64,000 nucleotides of DNA from JAJYRX01 sp041655275 (lineage in GTDB: Bacteria; Pseudomonadota; Gammaproteobacteria; Burkholderiales; Burkholderiaceae_B), in assembly GCA_041655275.1 (NCBI GenBank), contig JBBAFU010000007.1:1-64000 (forward strand). The letters are read 5' to 3'. The notes below the pieces were generated by a model. The model was not told where the DNA came from, did not search any database, and saw nothing but the letters and a program-made list of their open reading frames with translations. The position numbers and the translations under genes are program-made. This document shows positions 25,006 to 35,200 of the stretch, piece after piece; within the stretch, counting starts at the first letter, position 1, and the number at the start of each line of letters is the position of its first letter.

Positions 25006-25206
25006 TCAGCCGCCGCCGACGGCAATCACGATTTCCAGGCGGTCGCCTTCCTTCAATGGCGTGTCCGGGTGGGCGCTGCGCGGCACGATGTCGCCGTTGA
25101 GCTCCACCGCCAGACGCTTGCCGGCATAACCCAGCTCAACGAGCAGGTCGTGCACGCTGGCCTTGTCTGTAATATGGCGCTCCTCGCCATTCAAGAAGAT
25201 GTTCAA
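25006..25206 (-). CDS. thiS: Sulfur carrier protein ThiS
   Basis: A 66-residue ubiquitin-like protein that carries the thiocarboxylate sulfur for thiazole formation in thiamine synthesis. The C-terminal IVIAVGGG ends with the Gly-Gly activated by ThiF. The start is a TTG at 25206 with AGGAG just upstream; family members begin MNIFLNGE. The TTG overlaps the trmB stop (TTGA), so translation is coupled. No other thiamine genes are in the window. Confidence 0.93.
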   Translation of the reverse strand: MNIFLNGEERHITDKASVHDLLVELGYAGKRLAVELNGDIVPRSAHPDTPLKEGDRLEIVIAVGGG

Positions 25207-25901
25207 GAAACTCTCCTGTAGATCAGGTCCCACACACCATGGCCCAGGCGCAGGCCGCGGGCCTCGAACTTGGTGAGCGGGCGGTAATCGGGGCGCGGCG
25301 CAAAGCCGGCGCTGGTGTTCTCGAGCAGGGGCTCGCCGTCGAGCACGGCCTGCATCTGGTGTGCATAGTCTTCCCAGTCCGTGGCGCAGTGCAGCAGGGC
25401 ACCCGGCGCCAGCCGGCCGGCCAGCAGCGCAACAAATTCCGGCTGGATCAGGCGTCGCTTGTGGTGCCGCTTCTTGGGCCAGGGATCGGGAAAGAAGATG
25501 TGTACGCCTGCCAGCGAGGACGGTGCAATCATGTCGCGCACGACTTCGACGGCATCGTGCTGGATGATGCGGATGTTCTCCAGGCCTTCCGCTTCGATGC
25601 GCTTGAGCAGGGCCCCCACACCGGCATTGAAGACTTCCACGCCAAGGAAATTGTCGCCCGGACGGGCGTGCGCAATCTTTGCGGTCGTCTCGCCCATGCC
25701 GAAGCCGATTTCCAGGATGGTGTCGCCGGTCCGGCCGAAGGCCGCTTCATAGTCCAGCACCGCGGGCGTATAGGGCAGCACCCAGCGCGGGCCCAGGCGC
25801 TCCAGCGCCTCCTGCTGGCCGGGCGTGATATGGGCACGCCGGTGGACAAAGCTGCGGATATGTTCCTGGCGGGGCGCGGGCGCGCGGGCGGCTTGCTTCA
25901 T
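25203..25901 (-). CDS. trmB: tRNA (guanine-N7-)-methyltransferase TrmB
   Basis: A 232-residue enzyme that makes m7G46 in the tRNA variable loop. Signatures: ILEIGFGMGETTAKIA (AdoMet site), FLGVEVFNAGVGALLKRI, and the family motif FPDPWPKKRHHKRRLIQPEF near residue 155. Its ATG overlaps the stop of the CDF transporter gene by 4 bases (ATGA), and its stop overlaps the thiS start. Length and all key motifs are normal. Confidence 0.97.
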   Translation of the reverse strand: MKQAARAPAPRQEHIRSFVHRRAHITPGQQEALERLGPRWVLPYTPAVLDYEAAFGRTGDTILEIGFGMGETTAKIAHARPGDNFLGVEVFNAGVGALLKRIEAEGLENIRIIQHDAVEVVRDMIAPSSLAGVHIFFPDPWPKKRHHKRRLIQPEFVALLAGRLAPGALLHCATDWEDYAHQMQAVLDGEPLLENTSAGFAPRPDYRPLTKFEARGLRLGHGVWDLIYRRVS

Positions 25902-26881
25902 GGGCGGTCGGGGGCGGGGTTGGTGGTGGTGTCTGTGGTCATGTCGGCTGGGGTGTCAAGCCCTGCTCGCGGCCGGGCCACGGCATTCTGTATTTCCGGT
26001 GCCAGCACGGGGTCGAAGTGGGTCATCACATCCAGGACGGGTTCGCATGCCATCACGCGCGCGCGCGCTTCCAGGGCGATGGCATGGCCCTGGACAATGG
26101 TGAGCCGGCCGTCCATCTCCAGGTCCACCTCCACCCAGAGCATGTCGCCCAGCTTGCGCGTCTTCAGATCATGCACGCCCAGCACGCCCGGGGTGTCCAG
26201 CAGCAGGTCACGGATGCGGGTCTCGGTCTCGTCATCGGCGGCCCGGTCCACCAGGTCGTGCAGCGCATCGCTGAAGAACTTCCAGCCCATGCGCAGGATG
26301 ATGAGGCCCACGATCAGCGCCGCCAGCGGGTCGGCCAGCGGGAAGCCGGCCAGATTGGCCAGGATGCCGATGGCGACCACCACCGATGATGCGGCGTCGG
26401 AACGCGCATGCCAGGCATTGGCGGCAAGCATGGTCGATTTCACCCGTCGCGCCACGCGCAACAGGTAGTGGAACAGCAATTCCTTGGAAACAATGGCCAG
26501 CAGCGCGATATACAGGGCAAGCACATGCACCTTCGGAATGGTGTCGGGATCCTGCATGCGCGAGAAGCTGGCCCACAGCATGCCGATGGCCACGGACAGC
26601 AGCAGTGCGCCGATGAACATCGAGGCGGCTGTCTCGAAGCGGTGGTGGCCGTAGGGGTGCTCGGCATCGGCCGGGCTCTGGCTGTGGCGGTTCACGACCA
26701 GCACGACGCCGTCCGAGACCAGGTCGGACAGGGAGTGGACGGCATCGGCCACCAGGGCGGCGGATTGGGCAAACAGACCGACGATCAGCTGCAATGCGCT
26801 CAGCGTGATATTGACCGCCACGCTGACCAGGGTGCTGCGATGGCCTTCCTGCTGGCGCTGGAGATCGAAGTGGTCCGTCAT
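25898..26881 (-). CDS. Cation diffusion facilitator (FieF/MMT1-like)
   Basis: A 327-residue transporter from ATG 26881, start chosen because the longer frame reads back into metG. Six membrane spans are predicted in the first 210 residues, with metal-binding patterns DAVHSLSDLVSD in span 2 and HARSDAASS in span 5, and the C-terminal cytosolic domain after residue 215. The HSxxD and HxxxD spacing is that of Zn2+/Fe2+ proton antiporters. It lies 7 bases after metG and overlaps trmB, forming one run of four genes. Which metal it moves is not clear. Confidence 0.93.
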   Translation of the reverse strand: MTDHFDLQRQQEGHRSTLVSVAVNITLSALQLIVGLFAQSAALVADAVHSLSDLVSDGVVLVVNRHSQSPADAEHPYGHHRFETAASMFIGALLLSVAIGMLWASFSRMQDPDTIPKVHVLALYIALLAIVSKELLFHYLLRVARRVKSTMLAANAWHARSDAASSVVVAIGILANLAGFPLADPLAALIVGLIILRMGWKFFSDALHDLVDRAADDETETRIRDLLLDTPGVLGVHDLKTRKLGDMLWVEVDLEMDGRLTIVQGHAIALEARARVMACEPVLDVMTHFDPVLAPEIQNAVARPRAGLDTPADMTTDTTTNPAPDRP

Positions 26882-26888
26882 GGCCGGC

Positions 26889-28970
26889 TCAGGTGATGCG
26901 CATGCCCGGCTGTGCTCCCGCCCAGGGCTCAAGGATGTACAGGCCGTCATCCACTTCCGGGCTGGCGTGGCTGGCTGCCAGCACCATGCCTTCCGAGACG
27001 CCGAAGCGCATCTTGCGCGGCGCCAGATTGGCCACGACCACCGTCAGCTTGCCCACCAGTTCGTCAGGCTCATAGGCGGCGCGTATGCCCGAGAAGATCT
27101 GGCGATGGCGGCCTTCGCCTGCATCCACGACCAGACGCAGCAGCTTGTTCGAGCCCTCGACGGGCTGGCAGTCCACGATGCGCGCGATGCGCAGGTCAAC
27201 CTTCGCGAAATCCTGAATGCCGATCTCGGGCGCGAGGGCCTCGCCGCCGGGCCGGGGCGCGGTCTCTTCGGGCGCCTCATCCTCGGGCACATCGAACAGG
27301 GCGTCCAGCATGGCGGCATCCACGCGCTGCATCAGATGCTTGAACGGTGCAATGCGTTCGGGCAGGGTGGCTGCATCTTCCCACAGGTAGTCACGGCCTT
27401 CGCCGAAGAGCTCGTGCGCGACGCGGTGGCTGAGCGCGGGCAGCACCGGTGCCAGCATCACGCTGAGCGCCCGGAAGCCGGCCAGGGCGCGCGAGCAGAT
27501 ATCCTGCAGGCGCTGCTTGTCCTCGTCGCCGGCCTGGCTGATGCCCTTGGCAAGAATCCAGGGTTTGGCGGCATCGAAAGCCTGGTTGATGGTGTCGGCG
27601 TGCGCCATGGCAAGGCGTATCGCGCGCCCGTATTCGCGGGCCTCGAAGGCGGCGCGGACGTCTTCGGCCACGGCGCGCTGGGCTGCCAGCAGGCGCCCGG
27701 TATCACCGGCGTAGGCAAGCGCGCCGTCGAAGTGACGGCTGATGAAGCTGGCGGCGCGGCTGGCAATATTGACGTACTTGCCGATAAGGTCGCTGTTGAC
27801 GCGGGCAATGAAGTCATCCGGATTGAAGTCCAGGTCCTCGACCCGCGCATTGAGCTTGGCCGCGATGTAGTAGCGCATCCATTCGGCATCCATGCCCAGT
27901 TCCAGATAGCGCAGCGGCGATATGCCCGTGCCCCGGCTCTTGGACATCTTCTCGCCGCTCACGGTAATGAAGCCGTGCACATGCAGGTTGTCGGGCGTCT
28001 TGCGTCCCGAGAAGCGCAGCACGGCGGGCCAGAACAGTGCATGGAAGTAGACGATGTCCTTGCCGATGAAGTGGACCTGCTCGGTGTCGCCTTCGGGGTC
28101 GACCAGGGCGTCGTAATCCAGCCCCTTCAGGGCACAATAGGCCTGCAGCGAGGCCAGATAGCCGATGGGGGCGTCCAGCCATACGTAGAAGTACTTGCCG
28201 GGCGCATCGGGGATGGGGATGCCGTAATAGGGTTCATCACGCGAGATGTCCCAATCGTTCAGGCTGGCCTCGCCGCCGTCATCGCCCAGCCATTCGCGCG
28301 TCTTGGCCATGACTTCGGGCTGCAGGTGGGGCAGGCCGCGCGTATTGCTGCCCGAGGTCCAGTCGCGCAGGAATTGCAGGCAGCGCGGATCCGACAGCCG
28401 GAAGAAATAGTGCTCCGACTGCTTCAGCACCGGCGTTGCGCCCGTGAGCGTCGAATACGGGTTGATGAGCTCGGTAGGGCGGTAGACGGCGCTGCAGGAC
28501 TCACAGGCATCGCCGTACTGGTCGGGTGCGTGGCAGTGCGGGCATTCGCCCTTGATATAGCGATCGGGCAGGAACATGCCCTTGACCGGATCGTAGAATT
28601 GTTCGATGGTCTCGGTGTAGATGAGGCCTTCGGCCTTCAGGCCACGGTAGATGTCCTGGGAGAGTGCGATGTTTTCCGGCGAGGCGGTGGAGTGCCAGTG
28701 ATCGAAGCGGATATGGAAGCCGTTCAGGTAGAGCGGGCGTTCGGCCGCGTAACGGGCCACCAGCGCCTCCGGACTGACGCCTTCCGCTTCGGCCTTGAGC
28801 ATGATGGGCGCGCCGTGGGCGTCGTCGGCCCCGACGAAGTGCACGGTGTGACCGGCCATACGCATGGTGCGCACCCAGATGTCGGCCTGGATGTATTCCA
28901 TGATGTGGCCGATATGAAAGGAGCCGTTGGCGTAGGGGAGGGCGGTGGTGACGAAGAGCGTGCGGGACAT
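26889..28970 (-). CDS. metG: Methionyl-tRNA synthetase
   Basis: A 693-residue class I synthetase from ATG 28970. The HIGH box is FHIGH in NGSFHIGHIMEY, four zinc cysteines occur in CPHCHAPDQYGDACESC, and the KMSKS loop is GEKMSKSRGTG. A C-terminal EMAPII/Trbp111-like tRNA-binding domain occupies the last 110 residues (FAKVDLRIARIVDCQPVEGS), which makes it the long, dimeric form. An open frame upstream to 29093 has no family similarity. First gene of the metG-CDF-trmB-thiS run. Confidence 0.98.
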   Translation of the reverse strand: MSRTLFVTTALPYANGSFHIGHIMEYIQADIWVRTMRMAGHTVHFVGADDAHGAPIMLKAEAEGVSPEALVARYAAERPLYLNGFHIRFDHWHSTASPENIALSQDIYRGLKAEGLIYTETIEQFYDPVKGMFLPDRYIKGECPHCHAPDQYGDACESCSAVYRPTELINPYSTLTGATPVLKQSEHYFFRLSDPRCLQFLRDWTSGSNTRGLPHLQPEVMAKTREWLGDDGGEASLNDWDISRDEPYYGIPIPDAPGKYFYVWLDAPIGYLASLQAYCALKGLDYDALVDPEGDTEQVHFIGKDIVYFHALFWPAVLRFSGRKTPDNLHVHGFITVSGEKMSKSRGTGISPLRYLELGMDAEWMRYYIAAKLNARVEDLDFNPDDFIARVNSDLIGKYVNIASRAASFISRHFDGALAYAGDTGRLLAAQRAVAEDVRAAFEAREYGRAIRLAMAHADTINQAFDAAKPWILAKGISQAGDEDKQRLQDICSRALAGFRALSVMLAPVLPALSHRVAHELFGEGRDYLWEDAATLPERIAPFKHLMQRVDAAMLDALFDVPEDEAPEETAPRPGGEALAPEIGIQDFAKVDLRIARIVDCQPVEGSNKLLRLVVDAGEGRHRQIFSGIRAAYEPDELVGKLTVVVANLAPRKMRFGVSEGMVLAASHASPEVDDGLYILEPWAGAQPGMRIT

Positions 28971-29147
28971 GGAGCGTGGCGTTCCGGGAGAGAAATGGGA
29001 AAAGGGGATTTTAGCCTGACGACTCCGGCCTGCCGAAGCAGCCTTCTGCGGTGCAGGGACATGCGCGGGCTGGCCGGAATCTGCGGCTACCATGCAGGGA
29101 TGGGACTGTGGCTGCGCACCCCGCCCCGGGCTACCGCGCGGGGTGGA

Positions 29148-29402
29148 TCAGGAGATTTCGCGTGCTTCCACGTCGATGACCTCGGGCTCCCGCGGGGGAG
29201 CGCCGGCCCGGGTTCGAAAACCCGTCTGGCGCTGCGCCCAGTAGGCGCGTGCGCCGAACGGGCGACCCCTGGCACGGGCCACCACATAAAGCACGCCTAT
29301 GGCGATGGCCGTGGACACCATGAAGATCATGGCCATGACCATGCCGGCCAGCCCCAGTCCCAGAAAAAGGAATAGACGTAAAATCTGTGTCAGTGTATTC
29401 AT
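29148..29402 (-). CDS. Small membrane protein of unknown function
   Basis: An 84-residue protein starting at ATG 29402 (a second ATG lies immediately before). The first 45 residues form one or two hydrophobic spans (MNTLTQILRLFLFLGLGLAG); the tail is basic, then acidic (EVIDVEAREIS). It lies between metG and mrp, divergent from mrp by 31 bases. I do not recognise a named family, although the clear split between hydrophobic and charged parts suggests a genuine gene. Confidence 0.65.
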   Translation of the reverse strand: MNTLTQILRLFLFLGLGLAGMVMAMIFMVSTAIAIGVLYVVARARGRPFGARAYWAQRQTGFRTRAGAPPREPEVIDVEAREIS

Positions 29403-29433
29403 CATACGTAATCGGACTTGCAAGGCCTTAGTG

Positions 29434-30519
29434 ATGACCTCTAGTATTGAAACCATCCGCAGTGCACTCTCTGCAGTGATAGACCCCAACACACTCAGGA
29501 AGTTGCCCCTGACGGACGACAACCACGCCATTGCGCTGGACGGGTCGGCCGTCAACCTCACCATAACCCTTGGCTATCCCTCGCACAATGCCCGGGCGCC
29601 ACTGCGCCGGCGGCTGGAGGAAGCCCTTGCCCCACTGGGCCTGAGCCTTGCACAACTCACGGTCAGGACAGACATTATCGCCCATGCCGTGCAAAAAGGC
29701 CTGCGTCCCGTTCCGGCAGTGCGCAATATCTTCGCGGTGGCCTCGGGCAAGGGCGGCGTGGGCAAGAGCACCACGGCCGTCAACCTGGCCCTGGCACTGC
29801 GCGATCTGGGCGCCAGCGTGGGTCTGCTCGATGCCGATATCTACGGCCCCAGCGTGCCCATCATGCTGGGTGTCGATGGCCGGCCCAAGAGCCATGACGG
29901 CAAGACCATGGAGCCCCTGCAAGGCCATGGCCTGCAGGCCAATTCCATCGGATTCCTGCTCGATCAGGATGCGCCCACCATCTGGCGCGGCCCCATGGTC
30001 ACGCAGGCGCTCACGCAGCTCATGACGCAGACCAACTGGAGCGATCTGGATTATCTGGTCGTCGACATGCCGCCGGGCACGGGCGACATCGCCCTCACCA
30101 TGGCACAGCGGGTGCCGCTGGTGGGTGCCGTCATCGTGACCACGCCCCAGGATCTGGCGCTCGCCGATGCGCGCCGGGGCCTGCGCATGTTCCAGAAGGT
30201 CGATGTGCCCATCCTGGGCATCGTCGAGAACATGTCCACCCATGTATGCTCGAACTGCGGTCACGTGGAGCCTATCTTCGGCGAGCATGGCGGGCGCGAC
30301 ATGGCGGCGGAATACAACCAGCCCTGGCTGGGTGCGCTGCCGCTGCAGATGAGCATACGCACGCAGACCGATTCGGGCAATCCGACCGTCGTCGCCGAGC
30401 CCGGAGGCGAAGCGGCCGCACTCTACCGCAGCATCGCCCTGCAGGTGGCGGCCCATATCGCCACCCTGCCCGATGATGTCTCGGCCTTCACGCCTTCCGT
30501 CGTCGCGCGGAAAGTCTGA
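29434..30519 (+). CDS. apbC: Iron-sulfur cluster carrier protein Mrp/ApbC
   Basis: A 361-residue P-loop ATPase that delivers Fe-S clusters to apoproteins. An N-terminal MIP18-like domain (residues about 5-85) is followed by the deviant Walker A ASGKGGVGKSTTAVNLALAL, Walker B-type VDMPPGTGDI, and the metal-binding pair in VCSNCGHVEPIFG. The start at ATG 29434 matches relatives. Normal length. It is followed directly by tamA, four bases after its stop. Confidence 0.96.
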   Translation: MTSSIETIRSALSAVIDPNTLRKLPLTDDNHAIALDGSAVNLTITLGYPSHNARAPLRRRLEEALAPLGLSLAQLTVRTDIIAHAVQKGLRPVPAVRNIFAVASGKGGVGKSTTAVNLALALRDLGASVGLLDADIYGPSVPIMLGVDGRPKSHDGKTMEPLQGHGLQANSIGFLLDQDAPTIWRGPMVTQALTQLMTQTNWSDLDYLVVDMPPGTGDIALTMAQRVPLVGAVIVTTPQDLALADARRGLRMFQKVDVPILGIVENMSTHVCSNCGHVEPIFGEHGGRDMAAEYNQPWLGALPLQMSIRTQTDSGNPTVVAEPGGEAAALYRSIALQVAAHIATLPDDVSAFTPSVVARKV

Positions 30520-30523
30520 GCCC

Positions 30524-32299
30524 ATGCGCGCCTCCCGGGTATTTCTGCTGTTGACCACTCTGGCGGGCTTCCAGGCGGGCGCCGCAACAGCGCCCGATGT
30601 CGTCATCGATCCCGGAGGCGTGCCGCCGGCCGCCATCAAGGCCATACACGATGCGGTCGACGCGATCACCCGGCTGACCGAGGACCAGGATGGCGGCGAG
30701 GTCTGGCGCCTGCGCCGGCGCGCCCATGCGGCCACGCTCTCGGCCCTGCAGACGCAGGGCTATTTCTCGCCGGTGGTCACGCTCGAGGTGGGGCGCGACG
30801 TGGGCGGCGAGACCTGGGACATCATCATCGAGCCGGGCGAGCGCACGCAGGTGGGGGCGGTGGACCTGCAGTTCCGCGGCCAGATCCTGCGACCCGAATA
30901 TGCACCGCGTCTGGAAAAACTCAAGGGAGAGTGGTCGCTCACATCCGGGCAGACCTTCATCAATGCGGACTGGAGTGATGCCAAGGATGCCCTGCTCGAG
31001 GACATCAGCCGCAAGGATTTCTATTTCGCCCGCTACGACCATACGCGGGCGACGGTCATTGCCGAACAGGCCAGGGCCGATCTGGCGATCAGTGTCGACA
31101 GCGGGCCCCAGGTGCGTCTGGGCGAGCTCAAGGTTCTGGGCCTGCGCCGCGTGCCGCTCAAGCTGGTCAGGCGCACTGTGGATTATGAGCGCGGCGAGCC
31201 GTATGACCAGCAGCGGCTCGATGACTGGCAGCAGGCGCTGAACGAAACCAGCTTCTTTCGCGGCGCCTTCGTGACGCTGCAGGAGGACGAGGAATACCGG
31301 CGCGTGCTCGAAGACGATTCGGTGGAGCTGCCGCTGCAGGTGCGTGTCACCGAGGCGCTGGCGCGCCGCTTTTCGGCCTCTGTGGGTGCAGACAGCGATC
31401 ACGGCCTGCGCGTCGAGGGCCTGTACCGGCAGAACGTGGTCTTCGGCCAGCCCGTGTGGATGGAGACGGGGGCGGGCGTGGACTACCGGCGCCAGCGCGC
31501 CTTTCTGGACATCCATCTGCCGCCCGACAGGGACGGCTATAACGATGCCGTCGGCGTGCTCGCCAGCAATACCGACATCGAAGGCGTGCGCACACGGCGC
31601 TTCGGTCTGGGCTGGAAGCGGCTGCAGGAGCGCAAGGCTGCGGGTGACAGCCGGGTGGACTATCAGGTACGCACCGGCATTGTGCTTGCCCACGACTGGA
31701 CGCGCAATCGCGGTGCAGACAAGTACAAGGTGCCCACGCTGACGGCAACCTGGCAGTGGCTTCGCCGTGATGTGGATGATATCTACGATCCGCGCGAAGG
31801 CCACCTGGTCGAGTTCGGACTGGGCGCGGGTCTGACGCTGGACCGCGGCGAGCCCTTCGGCCGTACTTCCGTGCGCGCCCAGAAATGGTGGCCGGTCGGC
31901 GATCACGATGTTGTGACGCTCAGGGGCGAAGTGGGTAAAGTTTGGTCAAGAACCGATCGCCTGCCGGAAGATTTCGGCTACCGTACGGGGGGTGCCCGCT
32001 CCATTCGGGGCTATCGCTTCAACAGCCTGGGCGTGGAGCGTGGTGATGCCATCGTCGCAGCACAGGCGCTGGTGGCGCTTGGTGTGGAATATACGCACTA
32101 CTTCACTCCGGAACTCGGTATGAATGTCTTTGTCGACGCCGGTGATGCCGCACCTTCGTTCCGCCAGCTCAGCTGGCATCTGGGCTATGGTGTCGGTTTG
32201 TCCGTACGCACACCGGCCGGACCATTTTCAGTTGATCTGGCCTACGGTCAGTATGACCGGCGGCTGCGCCTGCACTTCTCGCTGGGTATTGCATTTTGA
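30524..32299 (+). CDS. tamA: Autotransporter assembly outer-membrane protein TamA
   Basis: A 591-residue BamA/Omp85-family protein with an N-terminal signal peptide (VFLLLTTLAGFQAGAATA). POTRA-like domains cover about residues 25-265, then the 16-strand barrel ends in LRLHFSLGIAF with a terminal phenylalanine. The conserved loop-6 motif appears as RTGGARSIRGYRFNS. It works with TamB to insert autotransporters and other envelope proteins. Its TGA overlaps the TTG start of tamB (TTGA). Confidence 0.95.
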   Translation: MRASRVFLLLTTLAGFQAGAATAPDVVIDPGGVPPAAIKAIHDAVDAITRLTEDQDGGEVWRLRRRAHAATLSALQTQGYFSPVVTLEVGRDVGGETWDIIIEPGERTQVGAVDLQFRGQILRPEYAPRLEKLKGEWSLTSGQTFINADWSDAKDALLEDISRKDFYFARYDHTRATVIAEQARADLAISVDSGPQVRLGELKVLGLRRVPLKLVRRTVDYERGEPYDQQRLDDWQQALNETSFFRGAFVTLQEDEEYRRVLEDDSVELPLQVRVTEALARRFSASVGADSDHGLRVEGLYRQNVVFGQPVWMETGAGVDYRRQRAFLDIHLPPDRDGYNDAVGVLASNTDIEGVRTRRFGLGWKRLQERKAAGDSRVDYQVRTGIVLAHDWTRNRGADKYKVPTLTATWQWLRRDVDDIYDPREGHLVEFGLGAGLTLDRGEPFGRTSVRAQKWWPVGDHDVVTLRGEVGKVWSRTDRLPEDFGYRTGGARSIRGYRFNSLGVERGDAIVAAQALVALGVEYTHYFTPELGMNVFVDAGDAAPSFRQLSWHLGYGVGLSVRTPAGPFSVDLAYGQYDRRLRLHFSLGIAF

Positions 32300-35200
32300 G
32301 TCGACGCTCGGGCTGGTTGCGTCGCGTCCTGATCTGGACGGGGCCGCTGTTCACCATCGTTGTGCTGCTGGTTGCCGGCTTCACCGGGTGGCTTCTGGCG
32401 ACCACGGCGGGCCTGCGCTGGGCCCTGTTCACGACGACGTCCATCGTCGGGGGCGAGGTGGATGGCGTGTCGGGTTCGGTATGGCACGGCGTGGCGCTGG
32501 AGCGCTTCCGCTTTGACAATGATGATCTGCGGGTCGATGCGGAAGGCCTGCGCCTGCGTGTCGCCTGGCCGTCGCTGCGCCAGGGCCTGCTGCAGATCGA
32601 GGAAGTGGCGGCCGAGCGCCTGGATGTCGCCCTGGCGGCGGCGCCGGCTGCCGATGACGATGAGGATGAAGCACCCGCCGTGCCCGAGTTGCCCCTGCGC
32701 GTGCAGGTGGACCGGCTTGCACTGGGCCGGTTTTCCTTCGAACAGGCCGGCGAGCCCCTGCCGGTCGTCCTGTCTTCGCTGGAAGTGCGCGCGAAGGCGT
32801 CCCGCGAAGGTGCGGAGCTGGTGCTCGAGCGCCTGCGCGTCGATCATGCCGCAGCCCTGCTCGATCTGAGCGGCCGGGTCAGCCTGGCCGCCCTGGCCCA
32901 TCCCTGGCCGTTCGAGGCCAGCCTGCACGCCGGTGTGCAGGCGCAGGCCGATGATCCCCAGCTCTGTGCCCGGCATTATCTGCCGTCGCTGCCGGCGGCT
33001 TCCGAAGCCTCCGGTGACGATGACCATTGCACACTGGACATCCACACCACGGCCGGCGGCTCGCTCGAGCAGATCACCGTCGTCACCCGGGGCAGTGGTC
33101 AGGGCATGCAGCTGGATGCCGTCGCCGATCTGAGGCCCGGGGCCGGCTTCCCGCTCGAGAAGGCGACGCTGGATCTGGTGCTGGCCGATGCGTCGTCCCT
33201 GCGTGCGCGCATCGGCTGGGACGCGGACGAGGACGCCGCCGAGGCGATGGCGCGCGATCGTATCCATGGCCGGCTGCAGTCCGAGCGCCTCGATCTGGCG
33301 GGCCTTCTGGGAGGGGCGCTGCCCTCCGCCGTGCTCAGCACCGAAGCGGAGTTCGAGTTGTGGCTGGTCGATCGCAGCCGGCCCGAGGCGGTGCGGATCG
33401 ATCTGGCCTTCGCGCCGGATTCCGTCTGGAACGACGCACCCCTGTCGGGTCATCTGCGGGCGGCGCTGGGCCTGCCGTCACCGCCCGGTGACGATGCTGG
33501 AATCGACCTTGCCGGCGTGCGCCTGCAGGCGCTGGATGTGGACCTGCAGCTGGGCGGCAACCAGGTGCGCGCCGACGGCAGCCTGGGCGGCGACGGCGAT
33601 GCGCTGGCATTGCAGGTGGAGGCCGACCGGCTGGCGGGCTTCTGGCCGGGCCTGCCGGGTGGCCTGAGGCTGGCGGCCGATATACAGGGCGGCCTTGCAC
33701 AGCATGCGCTGGCGCTGGACGCCCGCTATATACCGCCGGAGGCGCGCGATGACCGTCTCGGGCAGGCACCCGCGCATGTGGCGCTCGGCCTCGAGGGAGA
33801 CTGGGACGCCGCCGCCGGCTGGACGGGCCGGCTGCAGGGCCTGACGGTGCACCATGCCGGCCTGCGCCTGTCCGTCGATGGTAGGCCTGCCCTGTCCTTT
33901 GCGCCCGAGCCCCGGGATGATGCACCGCAATGGCAGGTGGGCCCGGCCGGCCTGCACCTGGCGCTGGACGACAAACCCATACTCGATGTGCGTCACGAAG
34001 CGTCATACGGCCTGGCCGACGGCCGGATGGGCACGCAGGGCAGGGTGGAGCAACTGGTCGTGGGTGCCGCCCTGGTGGATGATATACAGAAGCTCATGGC
34101 ACTGGCGGGCGTGGACAGTCCCGGCCTGAACAAGGCCGATCCGGCCCGTGGCGGCGTCAAGACGACGGGGCGCAACTGGCGTCGTGACGTGAAGATCACC
34201 ATGGGCCTCGACTGGGATCTGGAATATGGCGCGGCGCTGGCGGGCCGGCTGCAGCTGCGCCGTCTGGATGGCGACATCATGGTGCCGGCCGATCCGCCGT
34301 TCCGGCTGGGCCTGCAGGATCTGGCGCTCGAGGTCACAGCCCGGGCCCAGGAGGGCGGCAGCCGCATCGACGCACAGCTTGAGCTGACCAGCCGGCGCAT
34401 GGGCCATATCAAGGCGGGCGCCCGCAGCCTGCTGCTGTTTCCGCCCGGGGGTGCGCCCGCGGTTTCGGATGAGGGTGTGGCCCTGAACGTCGATGCGGCC
34501 GTGGAGAATCTCGCCTGGGTGAGCCTGTTCACCGGCGATGCGATGGAGTTCGGCGGCAAGCTCGATGCCAGGCTCGCCGCGCGGGTGCGCATGGACGGCA
34601 GCTGGGACGGGACGGGAGAAATCCACGGCAGCGAGCTCAAGGTGGTGCGCGTCGACGATGGCCTGCGCCTGCTCGATGGCAGCCTGGAGGCGCGGCTGGA
34701 GCAGGACCGGCTTCTCCTGGAAAAGCTGGAATTCCCCGCAAAGCTGCGCGTCATGCCGAAGGACCGGCGCGTTGCCCAGTGGCTGGAAACACCCGAGGCG
34801 GCCGGCGGCGCGCTGCGCGTGAGCGGTGACTGGCGGCTGGACGACATGGCCGGTGACATCAAGGTGGCCCTGGATCGCTACCCCGTCCTGCAGCGCACCG
34901 ACCGCTTCATCATGGGTTCCGGCGATATCGCGGTCGCGGTCCGCTTGCCCGCCCTGGCCATCACGGGCGGGGTGCGCATGGATGCCGGCTGGGCCGATCT
35001 GGACATGCTGGGCAATGTGCCCACGCTCGACGGCGATGTGGTGATCGTGCACCACGGCGACACGGTCGAGGAAGTCGACGTCCCCATGGATATCAGCATG
35101 GCGCTGGATGTCGACATGGGCCGGCGCTTCTATCTGACCGGCTATGGCGTGGATTCCGGCCTGACCGGCAAGCTCCACGTCTCCATGATCAAGAACCGGC

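Noticed and set aside
26805..29375. 856-codon plus-strand frame opposite metG
   Set aside because: The opposite strand encodes a full methionyl-tRNA synthetase with HIGH and KMSKS motifs; this frame has no recognisable domain.
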